DNA of 64,000 bases from Heterodera schachtii (taxonomy: Eukaryota; Nematoda; Chromadorea; Rhabditida; Heteroderidae). The first letter of the stretch is position 1. Each line of letters opens with the position of its first letter. The notes below the pieces were generated by a model. It was not told the DNA's origin, ran no database searches, and worked only from the letters and a program-made list of their open reading frames with translations. Positions 20,395-31,391 of this stretch are shown here, piece after piece. The stretch is taken from positions 901,140-965,139 of the forward strand of contig SIJG01000038.1 in NCBI GenBank assembly GCA_023374025.1, read 5' to 3'. The position numbers were made by a program, and so were the translations under genes.

Positions 20395-21296
20395 GGTGCC
20401 GCGTCGTTGCGCGAAAACCGCAAAAATTTTATAATTAATTTATTTAAAAATGTAATCAAATTAATATTTATAATTAATTTATTTAAAAATGTAATCAAAT
20501 TAATATTTATAATTAATTTATTTAAAAATGTAATCAAATAAAATTATTTTATAATTTATTTAAAAATGTAATCAAATAAAATTATTTTATAATTTATTTT
20601 TTTTAAATATTATTCAGCAAATTTTTCTCAATAATAAAATATATGTGTAAATTCTTTTGCAGAGACAGAATTTGCTCTTTCTGATATGATTTAAACTATG
20701 TAAAAATTTTTTATTAAAAAATTTATGACGATTGTTCAAAATTCATAGATTTTTGAAGGCCCAAGAGGTCAAACTCGCCAAAAAAATTTACTCAGAAGAA
20801 ACTCTTTGGCGTGGCATAAAGCCGAAGTCCAAATGGTAGGTCGTTAATCCTAGAGAATGAATAAAATATGGCTTATACTCTTTAAATAAATGGGGACTGA
20901 ATGTTTGATTATATTTATAGACCGGCTTTTGAGGCATATGCCTTTTTTTGCTAACTTTACGACCTAATATGCTCGAAAAACGAGTTTTGAACTTGTTTAA
21001 AGCTTCTAGCTTGAACTTTTTTCGTGCCTATTTTAGGTGCCTATTTAAGAAATTTTTATGCTTAAAAGTCCGATCTCTAATTATATTTATTAGAGATTTA
21101 CTTTAAAATTAATCATAAAATTTTTATTCAATTACATAATAATATTTTTTAATAAATTAATTATAAAATAATTTTATTTAATTAATTTGCTTAAAAACAT
21201 TTTAAATAAATTAATTATAAAATTTTTGCGGTTTTCGCGCAACGCCCTTTTTGTGACGTCATCATTTTTGCGGTTTTCGCGCAACGACCTAGCACC
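20395..21296. mobile_element. TIR element with iterated CGCGAAAACCGC module and 8-bp duplication
   Basis: Left end GGTGCCGCGTCGTTGCGCGA, right end complementary and closing in CTAGCACC. The exact duplication CATTTGAA lies at 20387-20394 and 21297-21304. The module GTTGCGCGAAAACCGCAAAA occurs once at the left and twice at the right, separated by an AAAGGGC or TGACGTCA-bearing linker. Inward of the left module, a unit of about 50 bases (ATTTATAATTAATTTATTTAAA...) is repeated four or five times. No transposase is present. A relative remains at 56464-56725. A younger element is nested at 20918-21079. Confidence 0.85.
20918..21079. mobile_element. Nested 162-bp hAT-like element
   Basis: Begins TAGACCGGCTTTTGAGGCA and ends with the complement of TAGAGATCGGACTTTTAAGC. 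The identical ten bases ATTATATTTA flank it (20908-20917 and 21080-21089). The interior carries GTGCCTATTTTAGGTGCCTA, the word also seen at 17830-17948. Insertion into the element at 20395-21296 dates it as the younger of the two. Confidence 0.75.
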
Positions 21297-21551
21297 CATT
21301 TGAAATTCTCCTGCTATCCTCATGAGGCTAGGACCGTTTCTAACAATATAAAAATAAATCGAATTTGTTAATTAATTTATCAACTGAGTATATTTTTTAA
21401 AAATTTACATAAACTAAATTAAAAATAAAATCAATCTGGCAATTAAATAAACACGGCTAGAAAGATTTAAAAATTATTTTTTCGTCATCTTATCTAAAAA
21501 GATTAAGCTACTAGGAATGAATAATAATATATATATATATATATATTTTAA

Positions 21552-21683
21552 AAAGATAATGAAGCAAATAAAAATGAATGCGCCTGTTATCAAAGATTAA
21601 CTAAAAAGAATGGAAATTCACGAAACTTCTTTTGGGCCCAATTTTATTCCTTATTAAATACTATTAAAATTTACAAATACTAA
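21552..21683 (+). CDS. Candidate exon, 43 codons
   Basis: Between a TAA at 21549 and a TAA at 21681 the frame reads DNEANKNECACYQRLTKKNG and NSRNFFWAQFYSLLNTIK. The polar, mixed composition is unlike the AT-driven translations nearby. No splice sites were assigned; an ATG in another frame starts a very short peptide. Unrecognised. Confidence 0.3.
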   Translation, partial: KDNEANKNECACYQRLTKKNGNSRNFFWAQFYSLLNTIKIYKY

Positions 21684-21689
21684 AATGAA

Positions 21690-23040
21690 ATTGCAACAAA
21701 TTGGCAAATTCTAATCGACAAGAAATCAAAATACTTAATTTTAAGATTTACAAGCAACAATTTAAAAACTACTTAATTCATGTTTGCTGACATCTCTTTT
21801 TTTTAAATTTTGTTATCAAGTTTTCAAAGGATCCATAGTTTTTTGGAACCTTTTAATTTTTCCTAATTTTTTTAGTTTCTGCAAATTATTATAATATATT
21901 AGGTTTGGGTAATTAGTATTTAAGAAAGAATTTTGACGTAACCGTGTTTAATTAAAATTTAATTTTATTCATATTTAATTCTAAAATCGTCTATATTCAT
22001 TTTTAATTTATTGCATCGGTCGGTATGATTAATCCAAATTTATTGCTATTTTAATTTTTATTAAAGCTTAAAAATTTTATACTTTATTTGATATGGCCTT
22101 AAAATCATAGTAATTTTCATTATTTTTCTCTAAGGCTATCAATGTTTTGATTTTTTTCAACAAGTTTTAATCTTTAACGTTTATAATATTGTATAAAAAT
22201 ATAAAATTTTATTTAATTTTCCTTAATAATTCAAAGATTTTTCAATTACTTTATAGTCTGAAATAATTTCTAAAACATTATAATCCTTTTCTTATCTCGT
22301 GCTGTATATTTATTGATGTTCCATTGCAAAGACATCGTTTTATTTATTTATTGTGTTAATATTTTAGGCTGTTTTTCAATCTTGTTTTCTGGTTTATTTT
22401 AATTTATCTACTAATTATATATAAATGTTATTGAATTCTACACAACTTTACTCAAAACAGTTAATATAAATATTATAATAAATAATCTCAAGTTAATTAA
22501 TTGTTTATTTATTTTTAAACCGTTATTATCAATATGTAAAGCATTCTTCACATTTATTCCGATCTAAGTGAATTTTGTTTTTCATTAATCTTTTTGCATT
22601 TTAATTTGAAACATATAAAAAGAATAAGCGTTTCATGAACTTTCAGTTTTGCCTCGCATATCTAAAAATGAATTAATAGAATAAATTAAATACTTATTTC
22701 GTTTTTATTTTCATTATTAATTTTATTTTTATATAGATTTAAATATTCTCATATTATAGTAATTTTAAAATACGCACTTGTTTAAGTAGATATTAATTCT
22801 TTATATTTAAAAAAAATTAGGTTAATTAAACGTTTGAGATTTGACAATTCGTCATGTTTCCTGGACAAAAGCGACCTCTGTCCCCTCTTATTTGGACTTT
22901 TATTTATTCCAAACCAAAATTTATTATTTTTTGCTTAAATTTTTATACAAAAAAAAAATTAAAAATTATTTCTTTACCATTTATAAAATTATGTTGTTTT
23001 CATTATAATTTTCTTTTAAAATTTAAGAGCTTAATTCTCG
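21690..23040. other. AT-rich stretch
   Basis: Nothing supported. A 66-codon frame at 22854-23054 starts MFPGQKRPLSPLIW but is mostly Lys/Ile/Phe further on. Confidence 0.4.
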
Positions 23041-23050
23041 ATAAAACTCC

Positions 23051-23158
23051 TTAAAATTTGCTTATCTGTATGACAGACAAATGTACGCCAATGTCAGAGC
23101 GATTTCGGCAACACATAAGGAAATGCAAATTATAAATTATTTTGAATTTTTAACTTAA
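23051..23158 (+). CDS. Candidate coding frame
   Basis: The frame contains YLYDRQMYANVRAISATHKE and ends in a TAA at 23156. A second frame with its own ATG is also open for 22 codons, so the call is weak. Unrecognised. Confidence 0.25.
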   Translation, partial: LKFAYLYDRQMYANVRAISATHKEMQIINYFEFLT

Positions 23159-23436
23159 TATTTTGAAGCCAATATATAATTACCAATATTAGGAATCATT
23201 TATTTTAATTTACTTCTTAAACTTTTTTGAGTATAATGGGATGATTGAAATAAAAAACAAATTCACATTGCTTTAATTTGTTTCTAAGTTTTCATTATTT
23301 ATAAAATTCAGAGATTAAAGATTGAATCTGGTAATATTATTATTATATCATATATAATTTTTGTAACTTTTTTAATTTATTTTTGATTTATTTGATTTAA
23401 TTGCATTACAACTTAATATTGCCTAAGTAGGGATTC

Positions 23437-23826
23437 ATGTCGTGGGCAGTTTTTAAAGCGGCTGTTGTGAGAGTTTAAAAAATAATTATATTCAACATAT
23501 AATTATTATTTTATTTTTTTCTCTTATTTTATGGTTGATTTATTTTGTTTGAAACGAAAAAATACATCATTCAGAAATAACTTAATTCTAATTCAAGCAA
23601 ATTTAATCTGATAAAAATCAGCTTTCTATGGTCAATGCACAAATGGTAATATTTTTTATTGTAAAATTTAAAGGTTTATGATTGTTTTTTAAGCAATTAA
23701 AAGTTAACCTTTTATAATCGCTTCGGAAAGCGTTAAATAAATCATATACATATTGTTTAATTGTTAATCGTTCAGCAGGTTGGTTACTTTTTTGCAAAGC
23801 TATTAGAAAAAATTCTAACCGTTTAG
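23437..23826 (+). CDS. Putative three-exon micro-gene
   Basis: Exon 1 (23437-23466) is ATG-initiated, encodes MSWAVFKAAV and has a donor GTT|GTGAGAG. Exon 2 (23622-23645) follows ATAAAAATCAG, encodes LSMVNAQM and has a donor ATG|GTAATA. Exon 3 (23776-23826) follows TTAATCGTTCAG and encodes QVGYFFAKLLEKILTV, then TAG. All joins are phase 0, introns are 155 and 130 bases, and each exon is GC-richer than its introns. The product would be 34 residues with one hydrophobic segment, perhaps a small membrane subunit. Exons this short make chance joins possible. Unrecognised. Confidence 0.4.
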
Positions 23827-24055
23827 TCTTTGATTATTTTATTGGTTTCTAATTTTTCAATAATTAAAATTTTCTCGAAAAAATAGCCGTTGACTTAATA
23901 TAAAACCTTTAATTTCTGTTTTCTTTCATGACCTAAGAAACTATATACAGCACATTACATTCAATTTTATTAATTAATTTTTGTAAAAGATTTTAATCTT
24001 ATTCGAGAGTTTATGATTGGACAAAACTTTGATTATACTTTTTTTTTAAATAAAA

Positions 24056-24106
24056 ATGATCAAAATTGATTATGCGAAAGTGAACAATGGGGCTAATGAA
24101 GAATAA
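24056..24106 (+). CDS. Tiny ORF, possible first exon
   Basis: ATG-initiated, encoding MIKIDYAKVNNGANEE and TAA. A GTGAAC donor lies inside. Only composition supports it. Confidence 0.15.
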   Translation: MIKIDYAKVNNGANEE

Positions 24107-24390
24107 GCAATTAAGCATTAGAGCTTAAACTTGAAGTAATTCTATAAAAATTTCCACTGGTTAAATATTTATTCTTGAAATTTATTTCCATCAATATTTA
24201 TATAATTTAAAACTTTAAAATTTTATTTATTACGTTTTTAATTATGAAATGTTTCATTAATTCTTTTTAAAATGATTTTTAATTTAATAGCATTTTTCAG
24301 AATTGCATATTTATCTAAATTTTCATATTAGTAATTTTTCTATTCTTCGTGAATATACTAAATTAATTCAATGATTTTATTTTATTAGAC

Positions 24391-24474
24391 ATGAATCCTC
24401 ATATCATTAATTTTGACGCATTAGTGCCGATTAATGAATGTAATATGACATTTATTTTGAATTTTTACATTTAA
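24391..24474 (+). CDS. Small ORF, 27 residues
   Basis: Starts MNPHIINFDALVPINECN just after an acceptor-like TTTTATTTTATTAG and ends in TAA at 24472. The phrase GCCGATTAATGAAT recurs in the ORF at 36077-36190, in a different frame. Unrecognised. Confidence 0.2.
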   Translation: MNPHIINFDALVPINECNMTFILNFYI

Positions 24475-24479
24475 TAAGA

Positions 24480-25180
24480 AAACTCTTCTTTTTTCATTAC
24501 AGATTTATTCCTAAAGTGAAATTTTGTCTTTTTAAACTTGCTTAAATTAAATTAAATTATATTAATTTTATTTATTCTTTTTTTATCTTTTCTCGAGACG
24601 AATCACATGTTGTTCATATCGTATACTTTTTGGTCTTTTTAAATAAGCTATATTATTTATAAATTCATGTAATTATTCTGAATTATATTAATATTTTCGA
24701 AGTAAATAATAACTTTCATATTGCATATAAAAGAAAAGTCAATCTGTTTTTTGTTGGATATTAGAGAAATTCTCAGTCCTAATAATTTTGCATATTTTTT
24801 TTGTTAAATTCTTAATATTACATAAGTTTATTTTCATGATTTCTGGTCTTCCTGAAAATAATTATCTATTTCCATGAGTATTTTGGTTTTATAAAGATAA
24901 TAAAAAAATTAAATTTTTGTTATTCTAAATTAAATCTAATAAAAATTGTTTATTAACAAAAAACTTATTCTCTTTCTCTCTGTGGAAAGCATAATAAAGC
25001 TCTAATTAAACTTCACTATAATTTAAAATATCAAACACGAATTTTTTAATTGAGAATCATAATTAAAATATATTTACGGAAATAAATTTTTTAATAAAGT
25101 AATTAAAATGAATAACAAGATATTTACAATAAATAATATTCGTCCTTTTCATAAATAAAAACTGAATTAATTAATAAAAA
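24480..25180. other. AT-rich stretch, nothing seen
   Basis: No supported feature. Confidence 0.6.
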
Positions 25181-25187
25181 ATAAGTA

Positions 25188-26039
25188 CCGTGGTGCGACT
25201 TTTAGGCATTTGCAACTTGGAGTCCCGAGACTTGGGGACCCGACTTTTAGTGACCCGACATTTTGGGACTGAACGTCATTTGGGGATTTGACACTTAGGG
25301 AACCCGACATGGGGATTTTAATAAAACAAAAAAAATATTAAAAAATTTAATTTTATGTCCAAACTTAGGCAAATTTAGTCTGCTTTAGCCAGAGTTAATT
25401 CCATTGCATTGCAAGAAAAACAAAATAATATTTTTTTAAAATAACTCTGATACTGGACTGAGACCTTGCTTAGCAAGTGATTCACAAAAAAATTAATTTG
25501 TTAAAAAAATAATTTAAATCACCGCACAAAGTCACTCGAAAGATAAGAAACAGAAAAGACGAACTCGGCATTTGTTGTGGTAGACAGCAAAGCCGTTTGG
25601 GGACTTTTTGAATGTCCTTGAAGAATGTCTGTTCCGATTGGCCCTTGGGAAAGGCGTTTTAAAAAAAATTGGAAAGAGATGTACTGAACATAAAAAATAT
25701 ATTGTGATTTGTCTATTGTGTTGTGGTTAGTAGGGGCTCAAAATTATGCTACTTCCTTGCGGTGAGTCCGGAAACAGAGTTATTTTAAAAATATTATTTT
25801 GTCTTTCTTGCAATGCAATGGAATTATCTGGCAAAAGCAGACTAAATTTGTCTAATTTTGGACATAAAATTAAATTTTTTAATATTTTATTTATTTATTA
25901 CCAAATGTCGGGTCCCCAAATGTCGGGTTCCCTAAGTGTCAGATCCCCAAATGACGTTCGATCCCCAAATGTCGGGATCCCCAAAAGGTCCCCAAATGTC
26001 GGGTCCCCAAGTTGCAAATCCCCAAAAGATAGGTAGCCT
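25188..26039. mobile_element. TIR element with 16-base CCCGACATTTGGGGA iterons
   Basis: Arms of roughly 270 bases are inverted copies: 25198-25470 and 25750-26030. Both outer parts are built from degenerate repeats of CCCGACATTTGGGGA, more regular at the right (25900-26020). ATAAGTA flanks the element (25181-25187 and 26040-26046). The centre (25550-25745) is not shared by the arms. It includes a coding-like run TEKTNSAFVVVDSKAVWGLF and a donor-like GCG|GTGAGT, so it may be captured host sequence. No transposase is present. Confidence 0.75.
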
Positions 26040-26057
26040 ATAAGTATACCTTGTAAA

Positions 26058-26129
26058 ATGAGAAAAAAATTAGCCGGTTTTAGAATCTGTCAAAGCTGGG
26101 GATATTCACAAAGAACAAAATGTGCATAA
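26058..26129 (+). CDS. Small ORF, 23 residues
   Basis: ATG-initiated: MRKKLAGFRICQSWGYSQRT and three more residues, then TAA. It lies immediately outside the element ending at 26039. Composition is its only support. Confidence 0.2.
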   Translation: MRKKLAGFRICQSWGYSQRTKCA

Positions 26130-26607
26130 AATCTTCCTAAAAAGTTTTTAATTTTTTTATTTTTAAAGTGGTTTATCTGTAGAATGCGACAAATATGTTT
26201 CATATTAAGTGACTAAACTAATTTTAAAATTTCAATCATTGGTTCAATTTTGTCAATGGAACACCATTTTCCAATTTATTTATTTAGAAAATTAAATTAA
26301 AATTACTTTTGCCGTTCGATAAACTTATGCGTTAAATTATTTTTTGCGATTAGATTTTTTAGGTTTTTGCTATTTATTTAATGATGCTATAATTTTAAAA
26401 GTACTAATTTTCATTGATATGTTTAATTTATTTGTATATTTCTTTATTTAATTTTCTATAATTAGGTTTTTGAATGCCTTATTTATCTGGTTATAATCTT
26501 TTTTACATTATATTAAATGAACGTATTCGTCTTGTTTTATGATCTTCCAGTTCTTTTGAATTCTTAATTTTTTATTATTTTTTATTTTGGTACAATGTAT
26601 CGAATTT

Positions 26608-26878
26608 ATGAAAATCCTACTCCCAACAACTGCATCATCTCGCATAGTCCACATTTCAGTACTGCTGGTCCGCCAAATTCTTCTAGGCCTAAATTTACTT
26701 TTAATACTTTGTCTTGTTTTTTCATCGTTTCGTATGTATATTTGTAAGTTTGATTGATTATGATTTTGTTGTCTAAAAGTATTTTTAAAAATTTAGTTTC
26801 ATCTGTTTAACAAATTCTTATCGCACAACTTTCACCGATAACATTTAAGCAAATTCTGATGGTTCTTCATTAAAATAA
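26608..26878 (+). CDS. Putative two-exon small membrane protein
   Basis: Exon 1 (26608-26743) starts MKILLPTTASSRIVHI and contains a long hydrophobic helix (VRQILLGLNLLLILCLVFSS) before a canonical donor ATTT|GTAAGTTTG. A 106-base intron ends CGATAACATTTAAG. Exon 2 (26850-26878) joins in phase 1, reading SNSDGSSLK and TAA. Product of about 54 residues: short N-terminus, one transmembrane segment, polar tail. If unspliced, the frame ends in TGA at 26755. Unrecognised. It is followed after 470 bases by the CCAGGT element. Confidence 0.4.
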
Positions 26879-26884
26879 TTATTT

Positions 26885-27345
26885 TATTAGATTTTTCTAA
26901 ATCATGAATTCATTTTTATATGCTAATTTTTGAACCTTTCTTATTTAAATAATTTCTTTTTTGGTTTTTTCTTTTTTAATAAGCCTTTTGAATAATGTGT
27001 CGCGATAAAAATATAAATTGACTTACCTTGTCAAAAATATAATTATCTATTAAGAATCAATAAAATAATAATTTATTTAATGTTCTTAATTGATTATTAT
27101 CAATTACAATTATTTTTGATTGTTGAATAGGTAATATGTATGATACAAATACATATTGCCAGTTTATTTTTTATATTTCATTTAACATTTTTATTTTTTT
27201 AATATTTTCAATTAAGAGTTCATAGTTATCTTTAAAAATTATAATTATGAATAATTATCATTATTTAATTGACTTTCTTCCTCTTGATTTACCGTCTTCT
27301 TCAAAGCATTTTTATATGTAAATCAAGTAAAGGCCATTTGTATTG
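26885..27345. other. AT-rich stretch, nothing seen
   Basis: No supported feature. Confidence 0.6.
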
Positions 27346-27356
27346 TTACTTAAAAT

Positions 27357-27880
27357 TAGAGCTCGACCTGGACCTGGATCCAGGCCTGGATTTTTCCTGG
27401 ATCCAGGTCCAGGTCCAGGCCATTTTTCGGCAACCTGGATTTTTCCTGGACCTGGATTTTCCTGCATTTTTGTCCAGGAAATCCAGGTCCAGGTCAAATG
27501 TGAAAAAAAATCCAGGTCCAGGTCCAGGCAAAACAGGAAAAAACCTGGATTTTCCTGGACAAAATTTTAAAATTTATTATTTCAAGTGAACGATGTTTTT
27601 TTAAGTTTTCAAAAAAAGTTTAATAAATTTTAAAACACATTATTATCATTAATTAGATATTTTTAGATGTTTCTAAGCAAATAATTAAATTTTTCAAACA
27701 TTTTTTTGATTTTTAAAATGACTTTCAAAAAATCCAGGTCCAGGCCTGGATCCAGGTCTCGAGGAGCCTGGATTTTTCCTGGACCTGGATTTTCCTGGAT
27801 TTTTGTCCAGGAAATCCAGGTCCAGGTCCAACATGAAATCCAGGTCCAGGTCCAGGCTTTTTTCAAAATGTCGAGCTTTA
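27357..27880. mobile_element. 524-bp hAT-like element filled with CCAGGT/ACCTGG words
   Basis: Ends are TAGAGCTCGAC and the complement of TAAAGCTCGAC. An exact 8-bp duplication CTTAAAAT lies on each side (27349-27356 and 27881-27888), the hallmark of hAT insertion. Two word-rich blocks (27361-27560, 27725-27860) consist almost wholly of CCAGGT, CCTGGA and TTTTCCTGGA in both orientations, separated by an AT-rich spacer. Six frames give repetitive pseudo-proteins only. No transposase is present. Confidence 0.85.
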
Positions 27881-27889
27881 CTTAAAATT

Positions 27890-28510
27890 GCCGATGAAAA
27901 TATTTATTTTTATTTAAGCTCTTTACTGGGTTGTTAAAGTATTATTAAGATTTTCATTGGAGAAGAAATTAATAATATGACCAGCACATGTATATTTTAT
28001 TTCTTTTACGTAATCTGAATTCTTAAATTTAAAAATTCAATAAATTACTAATAGTTCATATTATTTGAATAAAAATTTCTACCATTATTTCGAAAAAATT
28101 TAATAAGCGATGCTTTACACCATCACAAGTTGTCCCCTTGTTTTCAGGAAAATCTTATAAAATAGATATTTATTTAGAAATTTAAATTTTTCACTAAATC
28201 GATTTAAATATATTTCAAAATTTGGAAAACAAAGATCTTCAGTATTTAAAATCGACAAATTGGAATAATATATATATAACTTTATCTAATATCATGTAAA
28301 GCGAGAGAATTATAATTAATTTTTTATTGTTATTCGTTTACTTAACCGAATTTAATCTTGTTCCCTTTTATGTTAATAATTTTTTTTAATTGAACTTTTT
28401 CTTTATACATTAAACATATTTAAAATTAATTGAAAGCTTTTCATTCTCATTATCAAATATTTTTTTTTTTGGTTTTACTTGTAATTAATAATTATTTCCG
28501 AGCAAAATTA
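27890..28510. other. AT-rich stretch
   Basis: Nothing firm. An ATG frame MLYTITSCPLVFRKIL near 28109 overlaps an acceptor-like CTTGTTTTCAG. Confidence 0.4.
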
Positions 28511-28514
28511 ATGC

Positions 28515-28592
28515 ATGCCCATCGCTGTAAATGTGATGCAGTGTAAATTGGAGAACCTTTTCGAGAAAAGTGGATCACCAGAAAATCCATGA
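28515..28592 (+). CDS. Small ORF, 25 residues
   Basis: ATG-initiated: MPIAVNVMQCKLENLFEKSG and five more residues, then TGA. The codons are well balanced for this region. No neighbour or family links it to a function. Confidence 0.25.
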   Translation: MPIAVNVMQCKLENLFEKSGSPENP

Positions 28593-28867
28593 GGCCAAAT
28601 TAAATTAATGATAATAAATTTAATAGTTTTTTTAACAATTTTTGAGACAAAAAAATATAATTATTTTGCAGCTTTGCTTTTGAACAAATCAAAGTTACTA
28701 TAACAAATATTTGATTAGATTTTATTTTTGTTATTGTGTAGTTTTGGGTTTTCGAGCTTCTTTAATTAAAAACTTAAAATTTGAATATATAAATAAATTC
28801 GGCTCTAATTTTTTATTAAGGCTAAAAAATCTTTACTTTTCGAATCAATAAATATTTCATTTTCATG

Positions 28868-29012
28868 TTTAATTACCCAAGTTTGAGGCTTTCCACCTGA
28901 ATAAATATTTTTTATTAATTTTTCTTCGCGTTTGATTTGGTCTCGTTCCTGCCTGCCTCCCCAACCCCGCACCGTGGAATTCATTTGGCCCGACCCAGAG
29001 CAAGTCGGGACA
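28868..29012 (+). mobile_element. Remnant of a BEL/Pao-type LTR 3' end
   Basis: TTTAATTACCCAAGTTTGAG is identical to 50366-50385 in the LTR at 49733-50523. In both places it is followed by an AATAAA polyadenylation signal (28900 here) and a GC-rich end with a CCCGAC/GTCGGG hairpin closing in GGGACA. The left part of the LTR is missing or AT-rich and unrecognisable. This is a diverged relative, not a fresh copy. Confidence 0.6.
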
Positions 29013-29040
29013 GTGAAATGATAATATATTGGTTTAAACT

Positions 29041-30203
29041 GTAATAAATGTTTTCGGCGTTATATTATATGTAACGCAAATAATAATTTTAGAATATTTT
29101 CAGGAGTGCCCCAGGGAAGTGTCTTAGGGCCATTACTCTTTTTAATTTTTATAAATGATCTGCCGTCCTTTATTGCAAATGAAGTGACATCAGTTGGCAT
29201 AAAAATGTATGCCGACGATGTAAAATTATTATGCCCATGAAAATGATGATAAACAAATCATTTAGATAAAGCAATTGAGGCTTTGGAAAAATGGTTAAAA
29301 ATAAATGGGTTAGAAATTTCAACTGAAAAATGTTTTGTTTTATATTTAGGGAAAAATAATATGAAAAAAGAATATTTTATTAACTCAAAAAAGATTTCAG
29401 AATCGGATAATGTTCGTGACTTGGGAATTTTAATTGACTCGAAGCTTAATTTTTCAGAACATATAAGCAAAATTATACGAAACGCATATCTTAGAAGCTT
29501 TCAGATTTTGAGAGTGTTGAAAAGCAGGGAAATAAAGACTCTAACAGCAGCTTATAAAACTTTTGTACGACCTCAATTAGAATACGCTACCGAAGTTTGG
29601 AACCCTAATTTAAAAAAAGATATAGACAAAATTGAGCGGGTACAAAAATTTTTCACAAGAAAAGCTTTTCGAAAATGTGGATTTGTGTACAAAAAATATA
29701 TGGAAAGACTTAAAATCACGGGTTTACACAAATTGGAAGAAAGAAGAAAAATCAATGATTTAACAACAGCTTTAAAAATAATTAAAGGGTTCACCTGCCT
29801 AGAAGCTGAGAAAAATTTATTTTCTCAGAAAGGCCCAGGAGGCCTTTACTTTTACGAGTAAAGCGCCACACAGCCAAAACTCAAAATAATTTTTTCAATA
29901 GAATAGTAAAAAACTGGAATAATCTTCCAGTGGTAGCGGTGCAAATTAATAAGGCAAAGGAATTCAGGGGTTTACTAAAAGCAATGAGTTCTGAGTAGGA
30001 TTTTCCATGTTGTCATATTTACATTATATTTTTATCACCTGTGAATTTTTAACATTTGATTGATTTATTTTTATTCATTTTTTTATTACGGTTTTCATTT
30101 TGTATTTTTTATTTGATCAACTTTATTTGTTGTTTTCTTTTTGGCACCATATAAGAGCACTAATGTGCCTTTGGTTTGCTCGATAAATTAAATTAAATTA
30201 TTA
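29041..30203 (+). pseudogene. 5'-truncated LINE, reverse transcriptase C-terminal half
   Basis: Non-LTR retrotransposon ORF2 remnant. The first frame carries SGVPQGSVLGPLLFLIFIND and the catalytic YADD (29208-29219), then hits a TGA at 29238. A shifted frame continues from about 29250 to 29861 with the thumb/connection region (EYATEVWNPNLKKDIDKIER). A second shift carries the tail (NWNNLPVVAV) to a TAG at 29996. The 3' untranslated part ends in a short AAATT tandem at 30203, typical of CR1/jockey-like tails. One stop and two frameshifts make it dead. The endonuclease and N-terminal RT domains are absent, as expected for incomplete reverse transcription. Confidence 0.9.
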
Positions 30204-30209
30204 ATGGAA

Positions 30210-31390
30210 GAGAAATATAAAATTTAAAATTGTAAATATATTTAAAAAAAAAGTTATTTTTATTAATTACTATTTTGGGTATTAAAAACCAAATTGAGTA
30301 AAGTTATAATTTTAATTAGGAATTTTGACAAAAAATATTTACTAAAAGGTTAATTTTAAATATTTAAATGTTAAAATCCAAAATTAAAAATATAAATAAA
30401 AAGCAAAAAATGCATAATATATCAGTGTTTAAAAAAACACCAATTCTCTAAAAATTAAATGTAACATTGAGATGTATGTATTAATAAATATGGATATAAT
30501 TTATTGGTGCTAAAAACTGTCAAAATTTAACCAACTCTGTGCGAACTAAATTTTTGGTGAGCAATGGGGCAATTACAACATTAAAAAAGTAAATTGAAAT
30601 TTGTTAAATTATAAATTAACAATAAATTCCGACTCAAATGAGCATTGCCGTAGGAGCTCCAATCATGGAAGAACCAGTTCCAGGATCATCCGTGTAGTTA
30701 CTTTATAATTATTTTAAATTACCAAATTAAACATATCAAAATCATTTTAAATTTTTGAACATTTAAAATTGCTAATTTGTCATGTAGTAAAATTTTAAAT
30801 ATTTAAAAATTATGGCTTAATAATTTATGTCATGATCATGAATAGTAAATAATATATATAGTTATAACGAAAATAATCATAAAAACGAAAAAAGCTTCAA
30901 AAAAGAGCTTGAAAGGAAAAAAGTTTTCGAAGTACGAGGAAAAAAGAAAACCATTTTATTAAAATAGAAAAACAATACTAAACTAAATTAATAAAATAAT
31001 ATTCATTTAATATAAAAAAATTATATGATTAAACTGAGAATAAAAGAAAGATAATCGGGCAAATTTTTAATATTTTATTTTTTAATTTAATCTTTTTCAA
31101 TTATAAGACTATCTTTCGGATTCTAAAATTATTCATGACAATTTAAGGGACGAATCCCCTACTCCGTTGCTTTGATTAGAAGATAATAATAATTAAATTA
31201 AATTAATAAATAAGTATCCGCTTTAAAGTGGTATTAAAAACTAGGGATATTTCAATAAGAAAATTGTTCATCTCAGCATAAAATACATAAAAAATGTGAT
31301 AAATAAAATAAAATGATGCTTAGCAATTGAAATAAAAAAAATTTGTTATACATTTTATTATTTTAAAAATTAAAAATGCCCAAATCCTAT
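30210..31390. other. AT-rich stretch with one tiny ORF
   Basis: Only 30638-30697 stands out. A lysine-rich open frame near 30850-30965 (plus) is weak. Confidence 0.4.
30638..30697 (+). CDS. Tiny ORF, 19 residues
   Basis: ATG-initiated: MSIAVGAPIMEEPVPGSSV then TAG, in a GC-balanced patch. It may be a first exon (GTGTAG follows ATCC) or chance. Confidence 0.2.
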   Translation: MSIAVGAPIMEEPVPGSSV

Positions 31391-31391
31391 A

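Noticed and set aside
27269..27866. ORFs rich in PGPG and WTWTW over the CCAGGT words
   Set aside because: Simple-sequence translations within a transposon that has clear ends.
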